Source of the DNA: Nitrosomonas eutropha
Lineage (GTDB): Bacteria > Pseudomonadota > Gammaproteobacteria > Burkholderiales > Nitrosomonadaceae
NCBI RefSeq assembly: GCF_003201195.1
Contig: NZ_QICQ01000001.1
Coordinates: forward strand, 1 to 64,000
DNA length: 64,000 nt
Direction of reading: 5' to 3'
Shown here piece by piece: positions 28,923-38,796 of the stretch; positions within the stretch are counted from its first letter, which is position 1; every line of letters starts with the position of its first letter. A program made the translations under genes and the position numbers. Under the pieces are notes generated by a model. That model had not been told where the DNA came from, did no database searches, and saw only the letters and a program-made list of their open reading frames with translations.

Positions 28923-29170
28923 GCCGTCCAGCTAACACTGGGCCACCACCATCAGCGCTGCATATTGACGAGCGAGCCCCACATCGCGCAGGTCTTTAAC
29001 TTCGCTCAATCCGGTACAGACGGACAAAGTAGTCGATGGCTCGGTCGTTGCGGCTCCGTTTTCCCTTAGGTTGTATGCGTCTGACGTCGATGAATTTATG
29101 CCGAAGATGAGCTGAGCAAGCCAAGTGATCAATGGCATCCTCTTGCTAAGAAAGATTTTATCAACTGTAC

Positions 29171-29470
29171 TTACTTCGCAGACTGTCGTTGCACTTCTAG
29201 TTGATATTCAGGCCCCGAACGCAAACGGACATATTCTGCATAGGCAGCTTTATATTGGGGCCTAAAAGTATCCGGGGAGCCGCGACCCCGCCAGAACTTA
29301 TCCAGCCCCGCGCGTTTCCAGAGCACTAGATCAGCCTGAACCTCTGCGCGTGTTTTGGATTCTCCGTAGACGCCAGAGTCCACTGACTGACGTATCTGTG
29401 ATGTACACGCTGTGGTCGCGGCTGCACTGAGTAGGACAGCCGTTACCAAAAGAATTTTTGACATAGGCAT
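29171..29470 (-). CDS. DUF4148 exported protein
   Basis: About 99 residues from ATG 29470, which has ggag 8 bases upstream. The N-terminal hydrophobic part ends in AAATTAC, so a lipoprotein signal is possible but not canonical. The DUF4148 block KTRAEVQADLVLWKRAGLDK and the end AYAEYVRLRSGPEYQ closely match the gene at 21957-22241. A cop-box-like site lies 132 bp upstream. Confidence 0.82.
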   Translation of the reverse strand: MPMSKILLVTAVLLSAAATTACTSQIRQSVDSGVYGESKTRAEVQADLVLWKRAGLDKFWRGRGSPDTFRPQYKAAYAEYVRLRSGPEYQLEVQRQSAK

Positions 29471-29601
29471 AATTCTTGCTCCAAACACTCGAATCTCATC
29501 GCATCGTTGCTCATCGAACTAACTCAATTCACCTTGAACCAGTTGGTTGAAAGCCCGTGGATATTTTACTTTAGCCATAAGGACAAACCTCCAGCACCTG
29601 G

Positions 29602-29617
29602 ATTACATTTCTGTAAG
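29602..29617. promoter_or_regulatory. Cop-box-like palindrome upstream of DUF4148
   Basis: ATTACA-TTTC-TGTAAG, one mismatch from the consensus, 132 bp upstream of the DUF4148 start. The gap 29471-29843 holds nothing else supported. Confidence 0.55.
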
Positions 29618-29843
29618 CTTTATGAGGGCAGTTAGCTTTTTGTCACTTTTTTTTATATGGTAGAGGTAACGCTCGCCGGCCCTCCTACTACTCACGGCGC
29701 ATGTCATTTTTTGGCCGATTAAATCACGGGGTAAAGTTCATTTTCGAGAGGCACTGGAGGTCCACTGATCCTCAAGGCTAATTAAATGCTTCTCAACACG
29801 AACACCGAAGTGTTAGTTTGAAAATCACCGCTAGAGTAATCCC

Positions 29844-30650
29844 TCAGAATCTCAACCTTCCAAACCCTAAAGCAAATGCTTTGCTATTTAGCGCGACAAC
29901 CTGGAAAGCATGGCCATGCAAGTGCAAAGGGTGTGCCATCATCGTTGTATTCTGAAAAGTGATCAATATGCGTTGTCCTTTCCTGATCTTCACGGCATCC
30001 CGGTTGTTCCAACCTTTTCCGTTGATACCCCAGCTATTTGGTGCCATGGAACCTTTCAATCTCAACGCGGAGTGGGTGCCATCCGGACGAAACTCCAATG
30101 CGGTAAGCGCAGATAATTGCATTTCCAAGTCGAAGGTCAGAGGGCCGGCCATCGTGTCCGCCATATTCGCCAGCTTGCCGACGTTTTTTACCCCAACAGT
30201 AGCAAGGATAATATCTGCTTGCTGCCCGGCTCCTTCCTGCATCGCCAGGATAGGCCAAGCGCCGGCGTTTTTCAGCAGATCGACCACGGTGTCGATACGT
30301 TGGGCCATAGCCAAACCGAAGCGGTGTCCTGTCAATGGTTTTACCAAATTGCCGTCAATCGTGCATTGCAATGAACCAAGATCGAAATGAAAATTGGTCG
30401 AAGTAGCGCCATTGACAATGCACAAGCGAATTTTCCCACCTTGGGCGACTCGGATGATTTCTAGATCGTCGAGGGCGCGGTCATTAGCGAGACACGCGTC
30501 GAACTCGATATCGTTCTGATCCATCTTCATGCTAGGCATATCCTACGCGCCCATCATCGCGTTTCCACCGGCCATGGTCCTATTCAGGTTCATGCCTGCC
30601 ATACCATCCGCCATAGTGTCGCGATACTCGGTTTCGCTTTTTGCAACTCA
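29844..30650 (-). pseudogene. 3' remnant of a second multicopper oxidase
   Basis: The open part from 30539 has cupredoxin-fold sequence (LDDLEIIRVAQGGKIRLCIV) and the copper-ligand motif HPLHLHGHAF. It then turns into ALGFGRLRF and stops, so the final HCH ligand motif is missing. Upstream the same frame holds a Met-rich linker (DGMAGMNLN) interrupted by TAG about 6 bases before ATG 30539. The first cupredoxin domain is absent. The gene is dead. A 5' piece of the same type of gene lies at 14216-14428 in the opposite direction. Confidence 0.8.
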
Positions 30651-30740
30651 GCGTCTGGATGCCAAATGGACAATTCAGGAGATGGCAATGTCCAGCGGGC
30701 GTAACTTGCTGGATGCGCCCGTCGCTCGACTCTGCATGAT

Positions 30741-30830
30741 AGTTGGCACTGGCCGAGCCCTATCTCCACATCATCCTAGACGTGATGCTGTCCGATGTCG
30801 ACGGCTGGCGAATTGTCAATATCGGTTGCA
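30741..30830 (+). pseudogene. Fragment of a copR receiver domain
   Basis: The plus strand encodes LAEPYLHIILDVMLSDVDGW and then RIVNI, matching the phospho-acceptor region of CopR ([20 protein letters not shown] in the copy at 1968-2651). Similarity fades on both sides. It is a short remnant of a second copR next to the dead multicopper oxidase. Confidence 0.75.
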
Positions 30831-30973
30831 AGATGACCCACAGAGGTGGGGAAGAAAACCTGAGCTGTTTTGGAGTTCATGTATCCGAACGAAAATCGCA
30901 TGAGGGCCGTGTGCTCGGCCGATCATGCTGATGCTCGATCTCACGACAACCGTGGCGATCAAGCCTTAACTTT

Positions 30974-33310
30974 TTAAACTGAGTTGCGAAGGCGTAGTGC
31001 ATTAAAAACTACTGACGCGGAACTTAAACTCATGGCCAATGCAGCGAACATGGGCGAGAGCAAAAGCCCCATAAACGGGTACAGCATACCCGCCGCCAGC
31101 GGCACGCCCAGCGCGTTGTATATGAATGCAAAGCCCAGGTTTTGTTTCATATTGGCAACCGTTTTGTTAGATAAGTTCTGGGCCGTGGAGATACCGCGCA
31201 AGTCGCCTTTAACCAGCGTCACTTGCGCACTACTCATGGCGACATCAGTTCCGGTCCCCATTGCAATACCAACATCAGCTTTCGCCAAAGCAGGTGCATC
31301 GTTGATACCGTCACCCGCCATCGCAACAATGCGCCCTTGCGCTTGAAGCTTACTGACCAGGTCAAGCTTATCGGCGGGTTTGACTTCACCAAAAACTTCT
31401 TCAATACCCAGGCGTTCTGCGACGGCCTTCGCGGTCGTTACCCCATCACCGGTGGCCATGATGACGCGGATTCCTGCATCCTTCAACATCTGCATCGCTT
31501 CGGGCGTACTTTGCTTGATGGGGTCAGAGACGGCCAACAAGCCTGCCAACTGACCATCAATGGCTAGATACATCACACTAGCTCCCTGCGTGCGGAAGTT
31601 TTCTGCTGTATCGGTCATCTCGGCTACATCAACGTTTTCTTGCTGCATGAGCGCTGTATTGCCCAACACCAGGAACTTACCATCAACTTGACCGCGAACC
31701 CCTATACCACTGCCTGATTCGAAGTTATCTACGGAACTGAGAGCCAATTCTTGTTCACGCGCTGCGCTGACAATAGCATCAGCCAGGGGATGTTCACTGC
31801 CTTGGTCCAGACTCGCAGCAAAGCGCAGTACTTCACTGTCCTCTAGGCTGCCAGCGGAGACGGCTTGATCAAAGGCAGGACGGCCCTCTGTCAACGTACC
31901 GGTTTTGTCGACAATAAGTGTATCGACTTTACGCAAATTTTCTATTGCCGCTGCGTCGCGAAATAGTACGCCCTGGGTGGCACCACGGCCCGTTGCGACC
32001 ATGACGGACATTGGTGTAGCCAGCCCCAACGCACAAGGACATGCGATGATTAGCACGGCTACGGCGTTGATCAGTCCATAGACCCAGCTTGGCTGCGGCC
32101 CCCAAAATCCCCAGACGAACACGGTGACGATCGCAATGGCAACAACGGCCATGACGAAATAACCCGCTACCAGATCCGCCATGCGCTGCATCGGCGCACG
32201 CGAGCGCTGTGCTTGCGCCACGAGCTGAACGATTTGCGACAATACTGTTGCTGAGCCCACTTTTTCGGCACGCATCACCAGTGCGCCAGACGTATTCATG
32301 GTCGCGCCTATAACTTTATCACCAGGACCCTTGCTGACGGGTAGAGGCTCCCCCGTTAGCATAGACTCATCCAATGAACTGGAGCCTTCTTCCACGACGC
32401 CATCAACCGGTACTTTTTCCCCAGGTCGTATGCGCAAACGATCACCTTCATGGACATGTGTCAGCGGGACATCCTCTTCTGTTCCGTCGGCGTTAATACG
32501 GCGGGCCGTCTTGGGTGCCAGACCGAGCAAGGAGCGGATCGCGGCAGACGTTTCGGAGCGCGCACGCAACTCAAGGACTTGGCCGAGTAGCGTCAGCGAA
32601 ATGATGACCACTGCTGCTTCGAAGTAGACATCCACGCGCCCCATAGACATAAACGTGTCGGGAAATAGGCCAGGGGCTACTGTCGCAAGCGTGCTATAGA
32701 TAAATGCCGCGCCTGTACCCAAGCCGATAAGGGTCCACATATTAGGACTGCGATTAATAATCGATTGCCAGCCACGGACGAAGAAAGGTTGACCCGCCCA
32801 TAGTACGACCGGAATCGATAATACGAGCTCGATCCATGTTTGTGTTCTTATATCGAACCAGCCAAGCTGGGGGCCGAACATGGCAAGGACGGTGACGACG
32901 ACGGTAAAAGGCAGCGTCCACCAAAACCGTCGCGAGAAATCTTTGAGCTCCGGGTTGTCATCATCCAGCGTTGGCATCAACGGTTCAAGTGCCATACCAC
33001 ATTTAGGACAGCTACCCGGATGATCCTGGCGAATCTCTGGGTGCATCGGACAGGTGTAAATTGTTCCAGGAGCCGCTTCTTCGACAGCGTCAGGGCCCGT
33101 ACCTTGTACTCCAGTGAATTTTTCTGGATTATGTTTAAACGTTTCCAGGCACTTTGTGCTGCAGAAATAGAAGGTTTCTCCTTCTCGTTCCAACTGATTA
33201 GGAGAGTCTTCGGTTACGTTCATGCCGCACACCGGATCGGTAAGTTGTGAACCAGAGTTCGACTGCTCTACATGATGACGGTGGGAGTGTTCAATCTTAT
33301 TCTGTGTCAT
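30974..33310 (-). CDS. Copper-exporting P1B-type ATPase, second copy
   Basis: A 778-residue pump with the same plan as the one at 10217-12601: His-rich start, YHS-like domain ([14 protein letters not shown]), YTCPMHPEI with CPKCGM, then TGEP, CPCALG, DKTGT and GDGINDAP. The two share long identical stretches in the core and differ most at the N-terminus. It is last in an operon with DUF411, cytochrome c, DUF3141 and a Met/His-rich protein. No cop box lies directly upstream, so it probably depends on the operon promoter near 37.3 kb. Confidence 0.94.
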   Translation of the reverse strand: MTQNKIEHSHRHHVEQSNSGSQLTDPVCGMNVTEDSPNQLEREGETFYFCSTKCLETFKHNPEKFTGVQGTGPDAVEEAAPGTIYTCPMHPEIRQDHPGSCPKCGMALEPLMPTLDDDNPELKDFSRRFWWTLPFTVVVTVLAMFGPQLGWFDIRTQTWIELVLSIPVVLWAGQPFFVRGWQSIINRSPNMWTLIGLGTGAAFIYSTLATVAPGLFPDTFMSMGRVDVYFEAAVVIISLTLLGQVLELRARSETSAAIRSLLGLAPKTARRINADGTEEDVPLTHVHEGDRLRIRPGEKVPVDGVVEEGSSSLDESMLTGEPLPVSKGPGDKVIGATMNTSGALVMRAEKVGSATVLSQIVQLVAQAQRSRAPMQRMADLVAGYFVMAVVAIAIVTVFVWGFWGPQPSWVYGLINAVAVLIIACPCALGLATPMSVMVATGRGATQGVLFRDAAAIENLRKVDTLIVDKTGTLTEGRPAFDQAVSAGSLEDSEVLRFAASLDQGSEHPLADAIVSAAREQELALSSVDNFESGSGIGVRGQVDGKFLVLGNTALMQQENVDVAEMTDTAENFRTQGASVMYLAIDGQLAGLLAVSDPIKQSTPEAMQMLKDAGIRVIMATGDGVTTAKAVAERLGIEEVFGEVKPADKLDLVSKLQAQGRIVAMAGDGINDAPALAKADVGIAMGTGTDVAMSSAQVTLVKGDLRGISTAQNLSNKTVANMKQNLGFAFIYNALGVPLAAGMLYPFMGLLLSPMFAALAMSLSSASVVFNALRLRNSV

Positions 33311-33413
33311 GACTATAAAAACCTTTCCAGGAGAGGATTACCAGAGGACAGCGAGTGCCGACCAGCGTAAGCATGGACATTTTTGCGCTTGGGGCGAATA
33401 CAAAAGACAACTA

Positions 33414-33830
33414 TTAATCGCGAGAAAATGGCTTACCGTTAAAATCGACAGTGACCAAATTGCCGTTAAGCGCACCCATTCCCGGTGCATTCAGCGGCAT
33501 GCCTGGAGCAGAAACGCCCTTTATCGAAGCATCGGCAATAAGCTTATGCACCACATTGGCTGGTACGTGTCCTTCAACAAGCTGTCCTGTACTTGCCAGC
33601 ACACCCGTATGGCACGAGCTTAGTTCCATGGGTACGCCCAACTTCTTCTTAACTGATACGATGTCGGTGGTCTTGATTGTTGTCACCTCGAAACCAGCAT
33701 CTTGCATGTGCTCGACCCACGCGCCACAGCATCCACAGTTGGGATCCTGATACACCGTCATGGCTTTGTCGGCGGCATGTACAAAAGAAGAGGCGGCCGT
33801 CATCGCGATCGCTGCTAGCCATAATTTCAT
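33414..33830 (-). CDS. DUF411 periplasmic metal-binding protein
   Basis: A 138-residue protein with a signal sequence (MKLWLAAIAMTAASSFVHAA) and the DUF411 motif DPNCGCCGAWVEHM, in which the CxCC cysteines can bind copper. Further conserved parts are SSCHTGV and EGHVPA. Family members occur in copper-resistance clusters and are thought to act as periplasmic copper carriers. It lies between cytochrome c and the Cu-ATPase in one operon. Confidence 0.9.
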   Translation of the reverse strand: MKLWLAAIAMTAASSFVHAADKAMTVYQDPNCGCCGAWVEHMQDAGFEVTTIKTTDIVSVKKKLGVPMELSSCHTGVLASTGQLVEGHVPANVVHKLIADASIKGVSAPGMPLNAPGMGALNGNLVTVDFNGKPFSRD

Positions 33831-33891
33831 TACATCAACTCCAAAAAAATAGTGCTCGAATTTTTAATAGGAGAGCCGTCAAACGGACTTC

Positions 33892-34371
33892 TCATTTCTG
33901 ACGCTGATACTGCAGCGTGGCTTCCTTTTGCGCCTGCAATACCTTTGGAGGCCAACTACCTTTTATATAAGTAATGACCGCCACAATCTCTTCATCGGTC
34001 AAGACCTCACCATAAGCGGGCATATCACTTTCGTAACGTGGCGGGGCGGTTTTCCCCGGAACGAGCCCATTTTTGACCATGTCGACCAACATGGCGTCAG
34101 GGTGATGCCAAGTATGGCCAGACTTATCGTGTGGTGGTGCAGGCAACCTGCCGCTGGGCAATCGTTGTCGCCAGTCTGGCTGTCCTTCTAATGATTCGCC
34201 GTGACATGATGCGCAGTTATTTGCGTAGATGGCCTTGCCCTGCATTACAAGATTCGTGTCCGCAGGATCAATGAATGCAGGACCGGATTCTTGCATCGTG
34301 CTGTAAAGGGCGGCCCCGGCACCAATGATGATGACACCGAGTACCCCAAAGCTTAATTTTTTCTTTGCCAT
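33892..34371 (-). CDS. Membrane-anchored c-type cytochrome, second copy
   Basis: A 159-residue paralogue of the protein at 9710-10195. It has an N-terminal helix (FGVLGVIIIGAGAALYS), one haem motif CASCH at about 53-57 and a likely Met ligand in SDMPAYG. The block LPAPPHDKSGHTWHHPDA is nearly identical in both copies, so they form one subfamily. It is in the operon with DUF3141 and DUF411. A role in electron transfer during copper oxidation is inferred. Confidence 0.88.
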   Translation of the reverse strand: MAKKKLSFGVLGVIIIGAGAALYSTMQESGPAFIDPADTNLVMQGKAIYANNCASCHGESLEGQPDWRQRLPSGRLPAPPHDKSGHTWHHPDAMLVDMVKNGLVPGKTAPPRYESDMPAYGEVLTDEEIVAVITYIKGSWPPKVLQAQKEATLQYQRQK

Positions 34372-34421
34372 ATCAATGCGCTTGTTTATTCGGACAGTGC
34401 CACATGGTAGGTAGTAAGTGC

Positions 34422-36686
34422 TTAGGATAAAACAGTGTCTTGAGCCGTCGCAGCAACCTCAAAGACATCCAGCATTTGCGTGAGGCTCGTTTCTTCGGCA
34501 GTCGAAAGCGGCCCTATGCTGCGCAAGCGCTCTAGCGTTCGCGCAACTTCGCGAATACGCCCCGGCTCCTCATGCGCGAGCAATTGCGGCAAGGCGGTGA
34601 TTGCTGCGTCGGTGTCAAGACGCATGATGTTGGCTTGTCGACGTACGATCGCTCGGAAAGAGTCCATATCAAAACCACGATCACAGTTAGGCTGATGCAG
34701 TTCAAGTGTCAGGTTGGCACGCCGTTCGTCAATCGAACTGCAGAAGCGGTGAATATAGAATACGGCTCGAATGCCTGCCTCAATGGCACCACCTTCGGTT
34801 ACCGCATCGCGAAGCTCCTCGATTTCCTGCGCCACAAAGGCGCGGTGTTCAGGTGTAACGCTGGGTCGCTGGCGCATGGGTTCATCATCGCCCGATTGTC
34901 CGGCGAGCGCCTGTACCCAAGGTGAGCTGTACGTCCATTCAAAAGCCTTTTCGCAGGCGTCGTCGCGAGCGTCTCGCCAGAGATTCAACGTCTTTACGAT
35001 GGCATCCGACCAAATCCCCTGGAATTGCAGAAAAGGATTGTCCTCAGAAATGGGGGCTCGTTGCTCGCGGATTTTCTTTGCAGTATCGGCTACCAACGGT
35101 GCCAATGGATTGTGATCGGACCACCATTCGTAAGAAAGTCTCAACGGATGCATGGTTTGTACCCAATGCGCCGTCTGCGGCGTCACCGCTTGACGCACCC
35201 AAGGCTGCACAAACTGACGGTACAGAGCAAGGTTGGTCTTGGATAATTGCGCCACTGCGGCAAAGCGACGATCACTCTCAGGATCGGGCTGCACAATGTC
35301 ACGCAAATCGACCATACGCGTAGGTTCTATCGATAATTCATAATTGCCAATTGACGGTCCACTATTTTTTGGTGCGTCTCCCGCAATCGTTGCGCGGTAG
35401 GTGCCTGCTGGCAACACGTCGATCAAGTCAATGTTAGTGGTGAACTTATGATGCTCTTTTCGACTGACAGCCCCCGAGACGAAGATTCCCAAATGGCCGA
35501 CGCTATCGTGGGTAGCATAAACAATGGTTTGGTCGTGCGTTAATACATCTTCGTCATCACCATATAAATCAGTAATCCAGCCCAACGCCTGTGGAGGCGG
35601 CGTAATGTTATCGCCATAGGAGCAGAACACCACAATCGGCGAGCGAATGTTGCGCAGGTCTATGCGCTCACCATCGGAAGTGATCAGTTCGGCCGTGGCA
35701 AGGCGATTACCGATAAACAGGTTATCGACGATGTATTGCATTTCCACATCATTAAGGAAAACATATCCGCCCCAGTACTTTTCAAACCCCAAGTAGCGCT
35801 GGGCCTCGGTGTCGATGTTCGAGTACAGGTGATATTGCTTGTTCCATAGCGTATTGGCGGGATTAAGATTTTCAAAATTCTGTACCAACCAGGCGCCGTC
35901 GAACCGTCCACCACCAATATCACTGGTCAAGGCCGTCAACCAGCTTCCGCCCAGCAGTCCTGCGGTATAGCGCATGGGGTCGCGCCCACGCCAGCCTGCC
36001 CAATAGGATAGTGGTGCACCAGCCACTATGATCGGACCAAACAATTCCGGTCGCATTGCCGCCGTCATTAAAATCTGCCATCCTGCCTGACAGTTTCCGA
36101 TGACGGCGGGCTTGCCTTCTCGACACGGATGTAGCGCAAGTACCTTTTCCATAAAAGCCGCTTGAGCGTGCATCACGTCCTCAATAGTCTGTTCAGGCAC
36201 CGGGTCAGGTAAGAAACCGATGAAATAGCAGGGATGTCCGGCATCGATCACCACACCGATTTCACTGTCGACCTTGAAGCCACCAATGCCGGGTCCGTGA
36301 CCGGCGCGTGGGTCTATCACCACGAATGGTCGCTTCATGTTGTCGGTCGGCTTATCTTTGGGCGGTACGATTCGGACCAACCAATAGTTCACAGGACGAG
36401 GCAAGTCCTGACCGGACAGGATCACCTCTGACGGAAAGTCCAAAACATTTGGAACCTCTTCGGTAAGGTGCGCTTGATACTGGTTTCCGCGTTGGCGCAT
36501 CACATCCGCGTAGAGAACACTTCGCTGCCACGTATCGACTGCGTACTCCGTTATCGCGTGCACCTGAGGCAGTCCAGTTGCTGGAAAAAATCCAAAAGAG
36601 TTTGCCGGTGAGTCAGCTGTACCGCCTTCTTCAGCTGCTTCAGGGCGGACTGTTTCGTGCGATCGGTACGATTTCTTGGTAATCAC
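34422..36686 (-). CDS. DUF3141 protein (PHA-synthase-like alpha/beta hydrolase)
   Basis: A 754-residue protein of the DUF3141 family. The middle part is an alpha/beta hydrolase fold related to polyhydroxyalkanoate synthases, with a nucleophile-elbow-like VIGNCQAGWQ (Cys as candidate nucleophile), an upstream FVVIDPRAGHGPGIGG and a late His region THDSVGHLGIF. The C-terminal 250 residues are helical. No signal or membrane segment is obvious, so it is probably cytoplasmic. Its substrate is unknown. It lies inside a copper operon, 48 bases after the Met/His-rich gene and 50 before cytochrome c. Confidence 0.85.
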   Translation of the reverse strand: MITKKSYRSHETVRPEAAEEGGTADSPANSFGFFPATGLPQVHAITEYAVDTWQRSVLYADVMRQRGNQYQAHLTEEVPNVLDFPSEVILSGQDLPRPVNYWLVRIVPPKDKPTDNMKRPFVVIDPRAGHGPGIGGFKVDSEIGVVIDAGHPCYFIGFLPDPVPEQTIEDVMHAQAAFMEKVLALHPCREGKPAVIGNCQAGWQILMTAAMRPELFGPIIVAGAPLSYWAGWRGRDPMRYTAGLLGGSWLTALTSDIGGGRFDGAWLVQNFENLNPANTLWNKQYHLYSNIDTEAQRYLGFEKYWGGYVFLNDVEMQYIVDNLFIGNRLATAELITSDGERIDLRNIRSPIVVFCSYGDNITPPPQALGWITDLYGDDEDVLTHDQTIVYATHDSVGHLGIFVSGAVSRKEHHKFTTNIDLIDVLPAGTYRATIAGDAPKNSGPSIGNYELSIEPTRMVDLRDIVQPDPESDRRFAAVAQLSKTNLALYRQFVQPWVRQAVTPQTAHWVQTMHPLRLSYEWWSDHNPLAPLVADTAKKIREQRAPISEDNPFLQFQGIWSDAIVKTLNLWRDARDDACEKAFEWTYSSPWVQALAGQSGDDEPMRQRPSVTPEHRAFVAQEIEELRDAVTEGGAIEAGIRAVFYIHRFCSSIDERRANLTLELHQPNCDRGFDMDSFRAIVRRQANIMRLDTDAAITALPQLLAHEEPGRIREVARTLERLRSIGPLSTAEETSLTQMLDVFEVAATAQDTVLS

Positions 36687-36734
36687 GTCGATTTATCCCT
36701 CGGTGGTCAGGTTATGGTCCTTAAGAAGGCTAGC

Positions 36735-37223
36735 TTATTTATTTGGACTATTCGGTGCAGGCATACGATCCATCATCATTTGCATCATCGACTGCATCAT
36801 GTCCATGCGCTTTAGCATCATCGTGTGATGTGCCGTTGATGCTTCTGTGGAATGGTTTTTAGCTGCTTGGGAATGCATACCACCCATCATTCCCATACTT
36901 TGCATTCCACCAGAAGCCATTCCCATCATTTTCATGCCTTCCTGCATTAACTCATGGTGCTCGGACATCAGTGCTTGTCGTTCATCAGGGCTTGTCTTTT
37001 GAAGTTTTTCATGAAAAGCATGCATCGTCTGCATGTGGTCATTCATTTGCTTCTCTAACAAAGCCGGATCCACAGGTGTTTGAGCAGTTGTTGACGTCTC
37101 GCCCGTCGTGGCCGGCTCAGGGTGGTGGGCATTGTGTTCGTCTGCGGTTTGAGCCACGGCTAGAGCGCTAGCCGAACTTAAGATAATGGAAGAAACAACT
37201 AAACGGAACTTACTCATGGTCAT
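36735..37223 (-). CDS. Met/His-rich periplasmic protein
   Basis: A 162-residue protein with a signal sequence ending ALAVAQ. The mature part has His-rich (DEHNAHHPEP) and strongly Met-rich segments (MMGMASGGMQSMGMMGGM, MDMMQSMMQMMMDRM) separated by a helical region with HAFHEKLQ. No family is certain. The composition suits periplasmic Cu(I) binding. It is first in the second copper operon and a cop-box-like site lies 88 bp upstream. Confidence 0.75.
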   Translation of the reverse strand: MTMSKFRLVVSSIILSSASALAVAQTADEHNAHHPEPATTGETSTTAQTPVDPALLEKQMNDHMQTMHAFHEKLQKTSPDERQALMSEHHELMQEGMKMMGMASGGMQSMGMMGGMHSQAAKNHSTEASTAHHTMMLKRMDMMQSMMQMMMDRMPAPNSPNK

Positions 37224-37310
37224 GGCGATGATTCCTATACGTGATCAGTTGATGGTTCGATTACTGAATTCACTATACTGATAGCGGTCTGTCACGAAGA
37301 TGACGCCGTC

Positions 37311-37326
37311 ATTACAAAGATGTCAT
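37311..37326. promoter_or_regulatory. Cop-box-like palindrome upstream of second copper operon
   Basis: ATTACA-AAGA-TGTCAT, one mismatch from the consensus, 88 bp upstream of the Met/His-rich gene and just after the ccdA stop. Confidence 0.6.
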
Positions 37327-37370
37327 GTGGTGTCCCTCTTCGCTTATTTATTACGCGCAAAACCACGCAA

Positions 37371-38117
37371 CTACCCAATTGCCCCAAGCGCAGGAAACGT
37401 CCTCAGTAACCAAATCGCAAAACGCACCAACTGCCCACTTGCTACCGCAATACCCATCAGCACCAGAATCGCGCCGGTGATTATCTGAAGGTAGCGACCC
37501 GTTCGGCGCAATGAACCTATTCGACGCATAAACGGCGTCATGAAGTACGCGGAAAGCAAGAACGGCACACCTAAGCCCAGTGCGTAAATACCCAAAAGCA
37601 ATATTCCCTGCCCGAGACTCTCAGACGTGGCGCCGAGTATCAAAATACCGCCAAGCACGGGACCAATACATGGCGTCCAACCGAAGCCGAACGCCATACC
37701 AAGCACGGTCGCCGACCAAGGCTTACCGCCGCCGCCCTGCGGTTCAAAGCGGTAGTAACGTTGCATCCATAGCGGGGCACGTATAACGCCCATAACCATC
37801 AGGCCAGCGACGACAATAACGCCGCCCGCGGCAATATTCAGTTCGTAGCGATACGATAAAAACAAACGCCCGATTACAGTAATGCTGGCTCCTAAAATCA
37901 GGAACACCATGGAGAAGCCAGCAACGAAACACGCACTAAGGCCCAATGCTCGCCAGCGAGCCACACGTGCTTCGATATGAGAGGCACTGGACTGAACCGA
38001 ATCGCCCGCAATATAGGAGAGGTAACCTGGCACGAGCGGTAAAACACAGGGCGATAGGAAGGAAGCAATACCGGCGAAAAACGCCGTTAATAGCCCAATG
38101 ACAGTTAATTCAAGCAT
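37371..38117 (-). CDS. ccdA: CcdA-type thiol electron transporter
   Basis: A 248-residue inner-membrane protein of the DsbD/CcdA transmembrane family. Six to seven helices are seen with the conserved Cys motifs SPCVLPLVPGYL and GWTPCIGPVL. It carries reducing power from cytoplasmic thioredoxin to periplasmic thiol proteins that keep apocytochrome cysteines reduced. It is last in the ccm operon, after the TlpA-like gene. It may substitute for the dead dsbD at 28.2-28.9 kb. Confidence 0.9.
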   Translation of the reverse strand: MLELTVIGLLTAFFAGIASFLSPCVLPLVPGYLSYIAGDSVQSSASHIEARVARWRALGLSACFVAGFSMVFLILGASITVIGRLFLSYRYELNIAAGGVIVVAGLMVMGVIRAPLWMQRYYRFEPQGGGGKPWSATVLGMAFGFGWTPCIGPVLGGILILGATSESLGQGILLLGIYALGLGVPFLLSAYFMTPFMRRIGSLRRTGRYLQIITGAILVLMGIAVASGQLVRFAIWLLRTFPALGAIG

Positions 38118-38160
38118 CGCATCATTCCCAGTAGGTAGTCTGCTTTATTCTTATATCTCA

Positions 38161-38777
38161 TCACTTTGAATCTCGAATAGAGGGGCGCAGCAGTGCGCCA
38201 TCAATTAGGGCTTCGACTTGCGGGCCATCCCAGGCGGCGGGCCCCATCGCCCGGCCGATTTCTCGGCCCTCTCGGTCAATTAGTAGAGTTGTTGGCACGC
38301 CCGGCGCACGCAGCGTGTCTGAAACCCTTGTCGTCGGGTCAACGTAATGCTTTAACGTTCGAATGCCAAAATCCTGATAGAACGGTTTGATCAAATCGGG
38401 ATCCCGATCAATCGACAGGGCAACGACTTCAAAGTCTGGACCGCCACGCTTGGCATTTAACCGGTCCAACGATGGCATCTCCTCTCGACACGGGGACACC
38501 AGGTCGCCCATAGATTCAGCAATATGACACGCCCGTGAAAATCGGCCAAAGTTACCGTCTTACCCGTCTCATCCTGAAAGGAGATCAAAGGCAGTTCGCG
38601 TGGAGTATGCCAGCGCATGAAGCGCTGCCCTCCTATGTCCACCGACACATTAACTACGCCACTAAGAAGGCTTTTCGAGGCATTATTACGTTGGTAAAAA
38701 AATAAAGCTGTCGCGATGGCGATCACACAAATTAACGCCATCGCCGCCCATGCAATTATCTTAAAAGAGTTCTTCAT
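38161..38777 (-). pseudogene. TlpA/ResA-like thioredoxin, frameshifted at the active site
   Basis: The first part (start 38777) has an N-terminal anchor (IIAWAAMALICVIAIATALF) and the thioredoxin strand ILLNLWATWC. It then shifts frame: CPRVERR is read where the family expects WCAPCREEM. The correct frame resumes at PCREEMPSLDRL and runs to a normal end at 38161. One base is missing in TGGTGTCCCCGTGT near 38505, inside the CxxC motif. The product would be a periplasmic membrane-tethered reductase for cytochrome c maturation. A base lost next to a C-run may also be a sequencing error. Confidence 0.85.
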
Positions 38778-38796
38778 TGTTAATGTTCAGCACCCA

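Noticed and set aside
30529..30903. 124-codon plus-strand frame
   Set aside because: It runs across the antisense of the oxidase remnant and reads the copR relic in a wrong frame; not a gene.
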